A DNA stretch of 64,000 nucleotides from Acetivibrio thermocellus ATCC 27405 (GTDB lineage Bacteria > Bacillota > Clostridia > Acetivibrionales > Acetivibrionaceae), in NCBI RefSeq assembly GCF_000015865.1, contig NC_009012.1:1054001-1118000 (forward strand), in the 5' to 3' direction. Below are positions 54,209 through 63,752 of this stretch, piece by piece. How positions within the stretch are numbered: position 1 is the stretch's first letter; the number at the start of each line of letters is the position of its first letter. The translations under genes and the position numbers were made by a program. The notes below the pieces were generated by a model, which was not told the DNA's origin, searched no databases, and saw only the letters and a program-made list of their open reading frames with translations.

Positions 54209-55198
54209 TTACAATAAACTTCTCCTGAGTTCTTCGGCAGATTTGGGGGAAAGATATGCCGGAGGAATATCAAACACCGTTTTAGCACCAAAGACTCCTT
54301 CCTTGTTTAACCTATAAGCAGCTCTGGCATACGCAAGTAAAGTATTGGCTGTAAAATCCGGATTGGAGTCAAGTTTTAAACTATACTCAATAGTATGTTT
54401 GTTTTCATTATTGATGCCTGTTCTACCCGTTCTTATTGAAAATCCGCCGTGAGGAATCCCGCTGTGTTTTTCTTTCAACTCCTCCAGCGAAATAAAATGC
54501 ACAATGGTGTCATAATCCGCAAAATAGTCCGGCATGGTTTTAATTTCTCTTTCAATTCTTTCTTTATCCGCCCCTTCTTCCACCACTACAAAGCACTCTC
54601 TGATGTGCTTTTGTCTTGTTGTAAGTTCAGGATTCTCTCCCTTTCTTACCAATTCAATGGCACTTTCAACCGGAATGGTATACTGTTTTGCATCCACCAC
54701 ACCTTTAACTCTCCTGATGGCATCGGAATGTCCCTGGCTTACGCCCTTGCCCCAGAAAGTATAAGTTTTTCCTTCAGGCAGGATAACCTCTCCAAACAGG
54801 CGGTTTAGCGAGAACATTCCCGGGTCCCAGCCACAGGCTATGACAGCAACCTTCTTTGACTCTTTTGCTTTTGCATCCACGGATTCGAAATATTCCTGGA
54901 TTTTGTTATGAGTATCAAATCCGTCTACAATATTAAACATTGCGGCAAATTCCGGTCCCTGCACCGGCAAATCCGTCCTGCTTCCGCTGCAGAGAAGCAT
55001 AACATCTATTTTATCTGCCATATCCCTGGCACTATCCACAGAATAAACTTTTACCCCTTCAGTCAATGGCTTGATTGAATTCGGATTTCTTCTTGTAAAA
55101 ATACCTACAAGTTCCATATCTTTGTTCTGTCTTATTCCCAACTCGGCACCTTTACCCAAATTGCCGTATCCCACAATACCTATCCTTATCTTTTCCAA
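54209..55198 (-). CDS. ddh: meso-Diaminopimelate D-dehydrogenase
   Basis: NADPH-dependent one-step conversion of tetrahydrodipicolinate to meso-diaminopimelate, for lysine and peptidoglycan. The Rossmann motif IRIGIVGYGNLGKG is at the N-terminus, then LCSGSRTDLP, GFDTHNKI, ACGWDPGMFSLNR, WGKGVSQGHSDAIRR and HGGF, all typical of Ddh. The likely start is the TTG at 55198 (329 residues) with GGGAGGAG 6 bp before; the ATG at 55213 overlaps that site. Confidence 0.94.
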   Translation of the reverse strand: MEKIRIGIVGYGNLGKGAELGIRQNKDMELVGIFTRRNPNSIKPLTEGVKVYSVDSARDMADKIDVMLLCSGSRTDLPVQGPEFAAMFNIVDGFDTHNKIQEYFESVDAKAKESKKVAVIACGWDPGMFSLNRLFGEVILPEGKTYTFWGKGVSQGHSDAIRRVKGVVDAKQYTIPVESAIELVRKGENPELTTRQKHIRECFVVVEEGADKERIEREIKTMPDYFADYDTIVHFISLEELKEKHSGIPHGGFSIRTGRTGINNENKHTIEYSLKLDSNPDFTANTLLAYARAAYRLNKEGVFGAKTVFDIPPAYLSPKSAEELRRSLL

Positions 55199-55408
55199 AG
55201 TAACTCCTCCCATTCATCCAAACAAGTATAGAAAAACTTTGCGTTATGTATTTTATCATATTATAGCCAATTCTACATCAATTAAATAAAGATTTTTATA
55301 TATTTTTTATTGCAAATATAAACTTAAACTATTAAAGGAAGCCAAACGGCTTCCTGATTTAATCTTTGGAAATTCTATTCATCACGTACAGAAATCTCTT
55401 ATGAGCAC

Positions 55409-56182
55409 TTATTTCTTCTGCTCACTTATTTCTTTGCCCGGTATATTAACCTGCTGCTTTTGCAAAAGCTTCAATCTTATAAATATCACCATTTTCTCAA
55501 TAATTTTATCAAAGACAAATTCTTCTTTGCCATCACATCCAAGGCCCTTAGGATCTTTCAAAATATCATCTTCAAATATTTTCACTTCTTCAAGTTCACA
55601 AAACACTTTTTCATTGAAGCATTCAACGTGTACAAAACCCATTTCACAGGGATCGCTGCCGATAATCTCCTGTCCGCAAAAATCTTTGCCTTTTATGCTG
55701 TCAGTAAAGGAAGCTATTTCTTTTGCAGGACCTGTTTCACAAATTACCGGAGGAACATCGAATTTAATTTTGGTTACGCATTTAAACGGCACCTTTACTG
55801 TTGTATGCTTTATTCTACCGCTTACTCCGCCTTTTCCTTCATTAATGCAGTCGGCAGTGGCATATTCAATATTTTTTCTTACATAGCCGCTAAGAAACAG
55901 TTTTCCAGTTCTCTTTCCTTTACATTCATAATCGAATCCCGTGTCAATCAGTTTGCATTGGGTAATAAACAAGTTCTTTTTGACCCTTTTGATTTCAAGG
56001 GCCGGCTCTTCCAGTTGAATAACCGACTCCACATCGACCTGTATAACGGGCTCGGCAAGAACTACGGGTATTTTTCCAACGAAAGGTCCGTTAAACCCTT
56101 TCGGAGTCAAAAATTCGTTTGGACATTCAGTAAGAGTTTCCGATTTAATTACTCCGGCTTTACAAGTGTACTCTTTATCCAT
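55409..56182 (-). CDS. SPOCS-like protein, paralogue 1
   Basis: 257 residues, no signal peptide. Beta-rich, with blocks GPFVGKIPVVLAEPVIQVDV, NLFITQCKLIDTG, GKLFLSGYVRKNIEYAT and VKVPFKCVTKIKF, and ten or more cysteines. The repeated 'output strand - G-V-x-K-x-I-x-Y - VPF' pattern resembles SPOCS/DUF3794 domains of spore coat and exosporium proteins in Clostridia; this link is by memory of the pattern. AGGAGGTG lies 6 bp before the ATG. It is the downstream member of a tandem pair. Confidence 0.55.
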   Translation of the reverse strand: MDKEYTCKAGVIKSETLTECPNEFLTPKGFNGPFVGKIPVVLAEPVIQVDVESVIQLEEPALEIKRVKKNLFITQCKLIDTGFDYECKGKRTGKLFLSGYVRKNIEYATADCINEGKGGVSGRIKHTTVKVPFKCVTKIKFDVPPVICETGPAKEIASFTDSIKGKDFCGQEIIGSDPCEMGFVHVECFNEKVFCELEEVKIFEDDILKDPKGLGCDGKEEFVFDKIIEKMVIFIRLKLLQKQQVNIPGKEISEQKK

Positions 56183-56317
56183 CTTGACACCTCCTAAAAC
56201 TTAGATAGGTTTAAGTGATATTTTTATGTCTCTTACTAATAATATATGAAAGAGTACACTTGGGTGTGTTATGTAAACCATACTGTCCCTCGTGCAAAAT
56301 TATGTTATGTAATAGCT

Positions 56318-57031
56318 TTATATCTGACTATGAGGATTATTTGGAAAATATCCCGGAATTCTTACCTGCTGCCATTGCAACAGTGTAAAAGTTATTGACA
56401 GTACCAAATATTCCGTCAGGGTATCAAATGAATCTTCCCCGGCATTAATCCTCGAAAATAGTTTTTTTCGCTCCACATTCGACTCACATATTGACGCTTC
56501 GTCCAATTCGCAGAAGAGCCTTTCCCCGGAAAAGTAAGAATCCTCCGGACTGTTTTCCTTATCCGGCAATGCAACAGGTATAAATCCGTTTGAAGTTTTA
56601 AACACAGGAGAAGTGCAGTACTCAATTTTTGCTACACATTCAAAAGGCACTTTCAAAGTTTTATAAAGCATGTCAGCCGACGTACTTTTCTTATTTCCAT
56701 ATTCCCTGCCTTTCATGCAGTATGCCGCATACGCAATATTTTCACTTACATAACCATTCAGATAAATTTTGCCGTACCTTTTATTGCCCATGTTCAACAG
56801 CTTACACTGGGTCAGATATATATTCCTTGAATGGCTGTAGATGTCAAAAACAGAATGGTCAAAACAAACCCTGGATTCAATGTCTATATGCACTTTTGAC
56901 TGGGAAATAACAACAGGAATTCTTGCAAGCACAGGACCACAACGACCGGTGGGGTAAATTGGCTCACTCTGAACCTCTGTAATGGTCCTCGTTTCAACTT
57001 TAAATTCTTTACAGTCACGCTGAGGATTCAT
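56318..57031 (-). CDS. SPOCS-like protein, paralogue 2
   Basis: 237 residues from the ATG at 57031, with AGAGG about 10 bp before; an upstream in-frame ATG lacks support. It aligns along its length with the gene at 55409: GPVLARIPVVISQSKVHIDI, NIYLTQCKLLNMG, GKIYLNGYVSENIAYAA and LKVPFECVAKIEY. Both end in a helix ending in an LLQKQQV/LLQWQQV-type motif followed by IPG. Divergence is large (roughly a third identical by eye), so the duplication is old. Possible spore surface role. Confidence 0.55.
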   Translation of the reverse strand: MNPQRDCKEFKVETRTITEVQSEPIYPTGRCGPVLARIPVVISQSKVHIDIESRVCFDHSVFDIYSHSRNIYLTQCKLLNMGNKRYGKIYLNGYVSENIAYAAYCMKGREYGNKKSTSADMLYKTLKVPFECVAKIEYCTSPVFKTSNGFIPVALPDKENSPEDSYFSGERLFCELDEASICESNVERKKLFSRINAGEDSFDTLTEYLVLSITFTLLQWQQVRIPGYFPNNPHSQI

Positions 57032-57124
57032 AGCTAATGCCTCTATTAACCAAAAAAACAACAGCTAAATATCCTTTTTCATAATATGAGAAGATAGCTA
57101 ATCTTGTACCGGTCCATAACTTTA

Positions 57125-57164
57125 TAACACTTCAGAGCAAAGAATAACACTTCAAAGCAAAGAA
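57125..57164 (+). repeat. 20-bp tandem duplication
   Basis: TAACACTTCAGAGCAAAGAA followed by TAACACTTCAAAGCAAAGAA, one mismatch, in the intergenic DNA upstream of paralogue 2. Possible promoter-proximal duplication; no known motif. Confidence 0.75.
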
Positions 57165-57225
57165 AATTTTCGTTTGCAGTAAAATTTTCTCACATTACAA
57201 GTGTTTACCCGAGGCAGGAGATATT

Positions 57226-57873
57226 TTAGCACAGGTGCTTAGTGTATCCCATCTCAACAAGCTTCAAGTATGCATCCCAAACCTCTTTAGGAATATCCTG
57301 ATGCACCTGGAAGCCTTTTTCGGGATACATCTTTATTCTCTGAAGGTCGCCTACCATTACATTTATCACTTCATCCTCCGTAATCTCCCCGCTCCGGTAA
57401 CCCGCAAGATACTCCGTAAGCTCCATCTGGGGAGAGGTAACAATCACGTCTATATCTTCCCAGAGCTTTTTAAATGCGGCATAGGTCCTTCTTTCCATAT
57501 AAGTCTTGTTGACCGCAATAATTTTTTGAACTTTTATTTTCTTATTATTTATTAAATCTTTTACAAATAAAATATTTTCGCCTGTGTTTGAAGATTTGTC
57601 CTCAATCAAAATACTTGTCTCCGGAACTCCCATATCCATCGCTATCCGGGCAAACTTTTCAGCCTCCGTGGTGTTCCATATATGTTTTGTAAGCTTGCCA
57701 TATCCTCCTGAAAAGACAATCAGAGGAGCAAAACCCTCCAAAAAGATTTCTGCTCCCCTCTTTGCAACTCTTGTGTCATGGCTTCCCAGGACAACTATAC
57801 AATCGGATTTTTCAAGCTTATGGTTCATGCGAAGATAATCCCATAGAATCTGCACCAGCTTTTCCTTTTCCAT
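57226..57873 (-). CDS. YdcF/DUF218 family protein
   Basis: 215 residues, soluble. It has the DUF218 fold motifs CIVVLGSHDTRVAKRGAEIF, IVFSGGYGKLTKH, TEAEKFARIAMDMGVPETSI, SSNTGENI and NKTYMERRTYAAF. DUF218 members bind nucleotide cofactors or act in envelope polymer export; here no partner is adjacent. The ATG at 57873 is 5 bp from GGAGAAG. It lies downstream of ftsY on the same strand, 36 bp away. Confidence 0.8.
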   Translation of the reverse strand: MEKEKLVQILWDYLRMNHKLEKSDCIVVLGSHDTRVAKRGAEIFLEGFAPLIVFSGGYGKLTKHIWNTTEAEKFARIAMDMGVPETSILIEDKSSNTGENILFVKDLINNKKIKVQKIIAVNKTYMERRTYAAFKKLWEDIDVIVTSPQMELTEYLAGYRSGEITEDEVINVMVGDLQRIKMYPEKGFQVHQDIPKEVWDAYLKLVEMGYTKHLC

Positions 57874-57908
57874 ATTCTTCTCCGTTAAACCCATATACTT
57901 AATTTACT

Positions 57909-58817
57909 TTATGAAAAGAGTGCTTCAACAAATTCCCTGGCGTTAAACCTCTGAAGATCGTCCATTTGCTCTCCGACACCAATAAGCTTGACAGGAATAT
58001 TAAGCTCCGATGCCACGGCAATTATTATACCGCCTTTGGCAGTTCCGTCAAGCTTGGTAAGTACAATTCCGGTAACATCAGTTACCTCACTGAAAGTTTT
58101 GGCCTGTGAAATGGCATTCTGACCCGTAGTGGCATCAAGCACAAGCAATACTTCCCTGGATACCCCCGGAAGTTCCCGGTCGACTATCCTGAATACCTTT
58201 TTAAGCTCTTCCATCAAATTTTTCTTTGTATGGAGTCTTCCTGCCGTGTCACAGATTAACACATCCGCCTTTCGAGCCTTTACTGCCTGTATGGCATCAT
58301 AAATAACAGCCGCAGGGTCCGAGCCCTCCGCTTGCTTTATTATCTCAACACCAACCCTGTTGGCCCATATTTCAAGCTGGTCTATAGCCGCAGCCCTAAA
58401 GGTGTCTCCTGCTGCAAGGATGACTTTTTTTCCTTGTGATTTTAAAAGATTTGCAATTTTACCTATGGATGTAGTCTTACCTACACCATTTACTCCAACC
58501 ACCAGTATAACGCTTGGTGTTGTATCAAGTTTTAAGTCCGACTCTCCCTGGCTTAGAATTTGGGCAAGCTCTTCTTTAAGAAGCTCCTTTACCTTGGCAG
58601 GATCCGTCGTTTTTGTTTCTTTTACCCTGTTTTTAAGGTTTTCAATAATTTTCATGCTTGTGTCAATTCCCACGTCGGAAGTTATAAGTATTTCCTCCAG
58701 CTCTTCAAAAAGCTCTTCGTCAATTTTCCCGAAAGATACCAATACTTTGTCTATTCTTTCGGTGATTGTGTTTTTTGTCTTTTTCAGTCCCTCTTTTAGT
58801 TTGTCAAAAAAACCCAT
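57909..58817 (-). CDS. ftsY: Signal recognition particle receptor FtsY
   Basis: SRP receptor GTPase that delivers ribosomes to the membrane. 302 residues from MGFFDKLKEGLKKTK (ATG at 58817); an ATG 18 bp upstream is less well placed. A short N domain precedes the G domain with GVNGVGKTTSIGKIA, AAGDTFRAAAIDQLE, CDTAGRLHTKKNLM, LDATTGQNA and LTKLDGTAKGG. The acidic A domain found in E. coli is absent, as usual in Gram-positives. It follows smc by 37 bp. Confidence 0.96.
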   Translation of the reverse strand: MGFFDKLKEGLKKTKNTITERIDKVLVSFGKIDEELFEELEEILITSDVGIDTSMKIIENLKNRVKETKTTDPAKVKELLKEELAQILSQGESDLKLDTTPSVILVVGVNGVGKTTSIGKIANLLKSQGKKVILAAGDTFRAAAIDQLEIWANRVGVEIIKQAEGSDPAAVIYDAIQAVKARKADVLICDTAGRLHTKKNLMEELKKVFRIVDRELPGVSREVLLVLDATTGQNAISQAKTFSEVTDVTGIVLTKLDGTAKGGIIIAVASELNIPVKLIGVGEQMDDLQRFNAREFVEALFS

Positions 58818-58853
58818 GTCCTGCTTATCCTCCATCCAAATTTCTTTATATTT

Positions 58854-61800
58854 TTAACCCACTTTTTCCCCCATTTTAAGGGAAACCACTTTTGAAACAC
58901 CATGCTCCTGCATTGTTACACCATACAGCGTATCGGCAGCTTCCATGGTGCCCTTTCTGTGAGTAATAACCGCAAACTGAGTTACATTGGAATATTTCTT
59001 TAAATATTGTGCAAACTTGTACACATTTGCATCATCCAAAGCTGCTTCAATCTCATCCAGCACACAGAAGGGCGTCGGATTAAGCCTTAGAATGGCAAAA
59101 AGCAGCGCAATTGCAGTAAACGCTCTTTCTCCTCCCGAAAGAAGCATAAGATTCTGAAGTTTCTTCCCCGGAGGTTGTACTTCTATCTCAATGCCGCTTT
59201 CAAGCACATTCTCCTTGTCTACCAGAATCAATTCCGCCCTTCCGCCGTCAAACAACTCTCTGAACACCAAGTTAAAATTTTCATTTATAAGTTTAAATTT
59301 CTCCATAAACTGGCGCTTCATTATGGTCATCATTTCATTTATTACTTTCTGAAGCTTTTTCTCAGCCTGTTCCATATCGCTTTTCTGTGCCGACATAAAC
59401 TCAAAACGCTCTTTTGTCTTTATATATTCGTCAATGGCGGCCACATTGACAGGCCCCAGTTCCTTTATCTCATTTCTTATTTCGGCAATCCTTTTTTGCG
59501 CCTGCGCCATGCTTCCAATATCTTTTTTAAGCTCAAGTGCGTTGGTATAAGTCAACTCATACTCATCCCACATTCTGTTTTGAATAGACTCCATCTCAGA
59601 CTCGAGCTTTGCCTTCTTAACCTCAATTCTACTGTATTCCTCCTGAAGCAGCAATATATTTTTGTTTATTTCGGTTATCTGATCTATAATACCCGCAGAC
59701 TCTTCCTCCCGGATTTTTTTCTCCTCCGTAATCCTGTCTATTTCAAAAGTCTTTCCAGATTTCTCCTCCTCATACTTTTTAATTAGTTTATCAAGACCTT
59801 CATTTTTTTCCTGCAAAGCTTTAATCTCCTGCTCGTTTCTGGCTTTCTCGGCTTTTTTTCTTTCCATTGCCTTTACAAGACTGTTTTTCTCATTTACCAG
59901 TCTCTCCAATGTTTCCTTTACGCCTTCCATGCTCTCCAGAATGGAGTTTACAGAAATCCTGTAGTCGGTAATATCGTTGTGCAATGCATCTCTTACCGAC
60001 TGCTCTTCTTTGTTCTTTTCCTGGTACCTTGCCACAACCTCTTTTTTCTCTGCAATATCCCTTTCTATTTCAGACAGTTCATCTTCGTATTTTGAAAGCT
60101 CCAGACAAGTATCCTTTTCCTGTCTTATGAGCTGCTCTTTCTCCTGCTTTAGCATATCAATTCTTGCAAGGCTTCTTTTGATATTTTCCTCAATCTGGGC
60201 CAAATGGCTCTCGTCTCTTATTTTTACAAGTTCATTGTCTTTAAGGCTTCTTTCCTCAAAGGATATTTTGTCCGTAATCTCTTCAAGCTCTCTGATTAAT
60301 CCCTCAACATTTTTTTCTATTGCTTCATCGTCTTCCTTAAGCCTTGCAATGCTTTCCCCAAGTTCGGAGATTTCCCGATTTCTGCTCAAAATTCCCGACT
60401 CTCTTTTTTCCTTGCTTCCTCCGGATATGGAACCGGTGGTGCTTAATATGTCTCCGTCCAGGGATACTATTCTAAAGCCGTATCCAAACTTTCTTGCCAT
60501 CCTTATTCCGGCATCCAGGCTCTCTACCACCACTACCTTGCCCAGAAGGCTCAAAATTATTCCCCTGTACTGCTCGTCATATTCAATAAGGTCGGATGCA
60601 ACCCCGACAAAGCCTTCATGATCTTTTAACTGGTTTAAAATGCTGTCGTCAAGATATTTTCCTTTTACAGAGGATATGGGAAGAAAAGTTGCCCTTCCCA
60701 AATTGTTTTTCTTTAAATATTCTATTACCCTCTTGGCATCCTCCTCACTGGTGGTGACAATATTCTGCAAAGCTCCACCCAGCGCCATTTCTATCGCTGT
60801 CTCATACCTTTTGTCCACTGTGAACAGTTGAGCCAGCGCACCATGAATGCCCTTTCCAAACTCATGAGACTCACGGCACGCCTGTAAAATAACCCTTACA
60901 GTCCGGTTATAGCCTTCCAGGTTTCGCTCCATGTCTATTAACATCTTTTGTCTCGAAGTCATTATCTGTATTTGAGACCTGACGTTATTCTGCTTTTTCT
61001 TTTCCTCTTCGAGCTTTATACCAAGGTCTTTTCTTTTTTCAGTTAATTCCTGAAGCAAGTCTTTTATATTTTTTATAAGTTCGTTTGTCTTGTAGATACT
61101 CTCGGACAGCTCCTCTTTTTTCATGCACTCCTTGTCTTTTTCAAGAGTCAGCTGATATACTTCTTTGTCAATATTGGCCTGTCTCTTTTTGATGCCTTCG
61201 ATGTGGTTTTTTATATTGTTGATCTGCGTCTTCTTGTCCGACTGAATGTCAAGCATTTCCATTATCTCTGTCTTTAAGTTTTCAATATGTCTCTCATTCT
61301 CATTCAGTGTGGCAATAATGGCCTGAAGCTTTTTTTCAGCCTCTTCAAGCTTTGCCGAATACTCATTGTATCTCTCCTGAAGATAGACGATTTTACTATT
61401 CTTTGAAGCTTCTTCCTCCAAAATAGTTTTGATTTTCTCATCAATCTCGGCTATTTCCCCGTCAAGGCGTTCAATATTTGAAAACAGATTGTTGATTTTT
61501 TCCTGGTTTAGCCTGATTTCGGAATTGGATTTTTCAAGATTACCGTCAATTGCATAATACTCTTGTTTTGCAGCTTCAAGCCTTCCTTCCATATCTTTTA
61601 AAATGCTCAAGTTCGTCTGATTGAGGCTTGTAATTTCCTCCAGCCTCTTATTTTCACTGTCTATGTTATCTTTTACCGACGCATAGTTTTCTTCCAATTC
61701 CTTTATCTTTTCCTTGTATCTGGCGATATTTTCTATATATACATTTACTTCCAGTACTTTTAGAGTCTCTCTCAAGCCAAGGTACCTTTTTGCCACCTCG

Positions 61801-62426
61801 GACTGCTCTCTTAAAGGCTCCAGCTGGTTTTCAAGCTCAGCAATAATATCATTTATTCTAAGCAGATTCTGCCTTGTCATTTCAAGCTTTTTTTCCGCTT
61901 CCTGCTTTCGTACCTTATACTTCATAATCCCGGAGGCTTCTTCAAAAATAGCCCTTCTGTCTTCGGACTTTGAGCTTAAGATTTCATCAACTCTTCCTTG
62001 TCCGATTATGGAATAACCGTCTTTGCCAATTCCCGTATCAAGGAACAACTCATATATATCCTTAAGACGGCACGGGGTTTTGTTTATCATATACTCACTT
62101 TCCCCGGAGCGATACACCCTCCTGGTTACCGTAACCTCACTAAAATCAATGGGAAGCACGCCGTCAGAATTGTCAAAAGTAAGGGAAACTTCCGCAAATC
62201 CCATGGGCTTTCTGTGTTCGGTACCGGCAAATATTACATCTTCCATCTTTCCGCCTCTTAAGGTTTTGGCACTTTGTTCTCCCAGTACCCACCTTATCGC
62301 ATCGGAAATGTTGCTTTTACCGCTTCCGTTCGGTCCCACCACAGCAGTAATGCCGGAATTAAATTCAAGCTGTATCCTGTCGGCAAAGGATTTAAAGCCT
62401 TGAATTTCAAGTCTCTTCAGATGCAA
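58854..62426 (-). CDS. smc: Chromosome segregation protein SMC
   Basis: Condensin ATPase of 1190 residues. The head has Walker A VGPNGSGKSN (about 32-41) and the Q-loop GEQSAKTLRGGKMEDVIF. Coiled coils run on either side of a hinge (about 515-680, HGALAQLFTVDKRYETAIEM). The C-terminal head has LLSGGERAFTAIAL (signature) and FCVLDEIEAALDDANV (Walker B). The start is the TTG at 62426 (MHLKRLEIQGFKSFAD) with GAGGTG 6 bp upstream; the GTG at 62435 lies inside that site. The smc-ftsY order is conserved in Firmicutes. Confidence 0.97.
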   Translation of the reverse strand: MHLKRLEIQGFKSFADRIQLEFNSGITAVVGPNGSGKSNISDAIRWVLGEQSAKTLRGGKMEDVIFAGTEHRKPMGFAEVSLTFDNSDGVLPIDFSEVTVTRRVYRSGESEYMINKTPCRLKDIYELFLDTGIGKDGYSIIGQGRVDEILSSKSEDRRAIFEEASGIMKYKVRKQEAEKKLEMTRQNLLRINDIIAELENQLEPLREQSEVAKRYLGLRETLKVLEVNVYIENIARYKEKIKELEENYASVKDNIDSENKRLEEITSLNQTNLSILKDMEGRLEAAKQEYYAIDGNLEKSNSEIRLNQEKINNLFSNIERLDGEIAEIDEKIKTILEEEASKNSKIVYLQERYNEYSAKLEEAEKKLQAIIATLNENERHIENLKTEIMEMLDIQSDKKTQINNIKNHIEGIKKRQANIDKEVYQLTLEKDKECMKKEELSESIYKTNELIKNIKDLLQELTEKRKDLGIKLEEEKKKQNNVRSQIQIMTSRQKMLIDMERNLEGYNRTVRVILQACRESHEFGKGIHGALAQLFTVDKRYETAIEMALGGALQNIVTTSEEDAKRVIEYLKKNNLGRATFLPISSVKGKYLDDSILNQLKDHEGFVGVASDLIEYDEQYRGIILSLLGKVVVVESLDAGIRMARKFGYGFRIVSLDGDILSTTGSISGGSKEKRESGILSRNREISELGESIARLKEDDEAIEKNVEGLIRELEEITDKISFEERSLKDNELVKIRDESHLAQIEENIKRSLARIDMLKQEKEQLIRQEKDTCLELSKYEDELSEIERDIAEKKEVVARYQEKNKEEQSVRDALHNDITDYRISVNSILESMEGVKETLERLVNEKNSLVKAMERKKAEKARNEQEIKALQEKNEGLDKLIKKYEEEKSGKTFEIDRITEEKKIREEESAGIIDQITEINKNILLLQEEYSRIEVKKAKLESEMESIQNRMWDEYELTYTNALELKKDIGSMAQAQKRIAEIRNEIKELGPVNVAAIDEYIKTKERFEFMSAQKSDMEQAEKKLQKVINEMMTIMKRQFMEKFKLINENFNLVFRELFDGGRAELILVDKENVLESGIEIEVQPPGKKLQNLMLLSGGERAFTAIALLFAILRLNPTPFCVLDEIEAALDDANVYKFAQYLKKYSNVTQFAVITHRKGTMEAADTLYGVTMQEHGVSKVVSLKMGEKVG

Positions 62427-62554
62427 ATAAAACACCTCGGCAATTTTAGAATGAAAACCTCAATTTATTCATTAACTATTCTAACATAATTTTTTATATT
62501 ATCAACACAGCAAATTATCTCACATCAATATTTCAGGTAAAACAAAGGCATATT

Positions 62555-63577
62555 TCACAAAATATTGTTTTTGTAGTTGACTTTATAATTTCGGGCATAT
62601 TTTCCGGCAACAAGCAAAGCCTCTACCATGCTTACGGCGCTGGCTTTTCCCGTACCGGCAATGTCAAAAGCCGTACCGTGATCCACAGACGTCCTTAAGA
62701 AAGGAAGACCTATGGTAACCGAAATTGTCCTTTCAAAATCCAATGTTTTGGCGGCAATATGCCCCTGGTCATGATAAAGAGAAAGTACTGAGTTGTATTT
62801 TCCCTTACTTGCAAGATAAAACACCGAGTCAGCCCCAATGGGGCCCTCCACACGATAGCCTTTTAAAATTGCTTCTTTTATGGCAGGCACCACAAAGTCA
62901 ACCTCCTCACGGCCAAAAAGTCCATTCTCTCCGCTGTGGGGATTAAGCCCGGCCACCGCCATCGTTCCCTCACTGATACCCAAAAGCTTTAATGCTCTTG
63001 TGCATCTTTCAATATAGTCCAGCACTCTTTCTTTTGTGACAAGATCACATGCCTGTCTTAAAGAAACATGCCGACTTAGGAAAAATATCCTTAAGTTTCC
63101 CACTTCAAACATGGTCAAAGGGTCCTTGGTGCCGGTAAGCCCCGCTAAAATTTCCGTATGCCCGATATAGTCTATTCCCGCCATTTTCAATGATTCTTTG
63201 TTTATGGGGGTAGTAGCCACAGCATCTATTTTTCCGTCCATGGCAAGTTCTACGGTTCGCTTGATATAATCGAAAGCCGCTTTTCCACATTGTGCCTGGA
63301 CCTGTCCCATTTTTATGCCTGCCACACCAATGTTCCCTGTGTCAACAAGATTAATCGTACTGCTGTCGGATACAACTTTGCTCAAAGTCTCATCCACAAC
63401 GTTTATACGACTGTCAAGCCCGCAAATCTCCAATGCCTGACAGATTGCATCCTTTGAGCCTATAACAACCGGTGTGAGAAATCGGTAAATACTTTCTTCC
63501 TTTAGTGCCTTTACCACTATCTCCGGACCGATACCCGCTATATCTCCAAGGGGTACTCCTATTATCGGCTTATCCAC
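62555..63577 (-). CDS. pdxA: 4-hydroxythreonine-4-phosphate dehydrogenase family
   Basis: 340 residues of the PdxA fold: [63 protein letters not shown] and [17 protein letters not shown] supply metal and substrate ligands. Either the vitamin B6 enzyme PdxA or its paralogue PdxA2, which oxidises four-carbon acid sugar phosphates. No other gene of the DXP-dependent B6 route is in the window, so the substrate is open. Confidence 0.9.
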   Translation of the reverse strand: MDKPIIGVPLGDIAGIGPEIVVKALKEESIYRFLTPVVIGSKDAICQALEICGLDSRINVVDETLSKVVSDSSTINLVDTGNIGVAGIKMGQVQAQCGKAAFDYIKRTVELAMDGKIDAVATTPINKESLKMAGIDYIGHTEILAGLTGTKDPLTMFEVGNLRIFFLSRHVSLRQACDLVTKERVLDYIERCTRALKLLGISEGTMAVAGLNPHSGENGLFGREEVDFVVPAIKEAILKGYRVEGPIGADSVFYLASKGKYNSVLSLYHDQGHIAAKTLDFERTISVTIGLPFLRTSVDHGTAFDIAGTGKASAVSMVEALLVAGKYARNYKVNYKNNIL

Positions 63578-63695
63578 TTGAGTTTCCTCCTGTTCTTTCT
63601 CTGATATTTTCCACGTGTTTATGCTTCAAATTATATTCAGGTCTCAAAATTTTGCATCTAAAACTGCTAATTATATTTTACCTAAAAAAACACAT

Positions 63696-63726
63696 TAAAA
63701 AAGCTGTTCTTGTAACCAAGAACAGC
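63696..63726 (-). terminator. Terminator of spoVS
   Basis: A perfect 10-bp stem GCTGTTCTTG/CAAGAACAGC with a GTTA loop on the minus strand, followed by six T. Confidence 0.9.
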
Positions 63727-63752
63727 CTCAAAACAGTAAATATGTAATAAAA

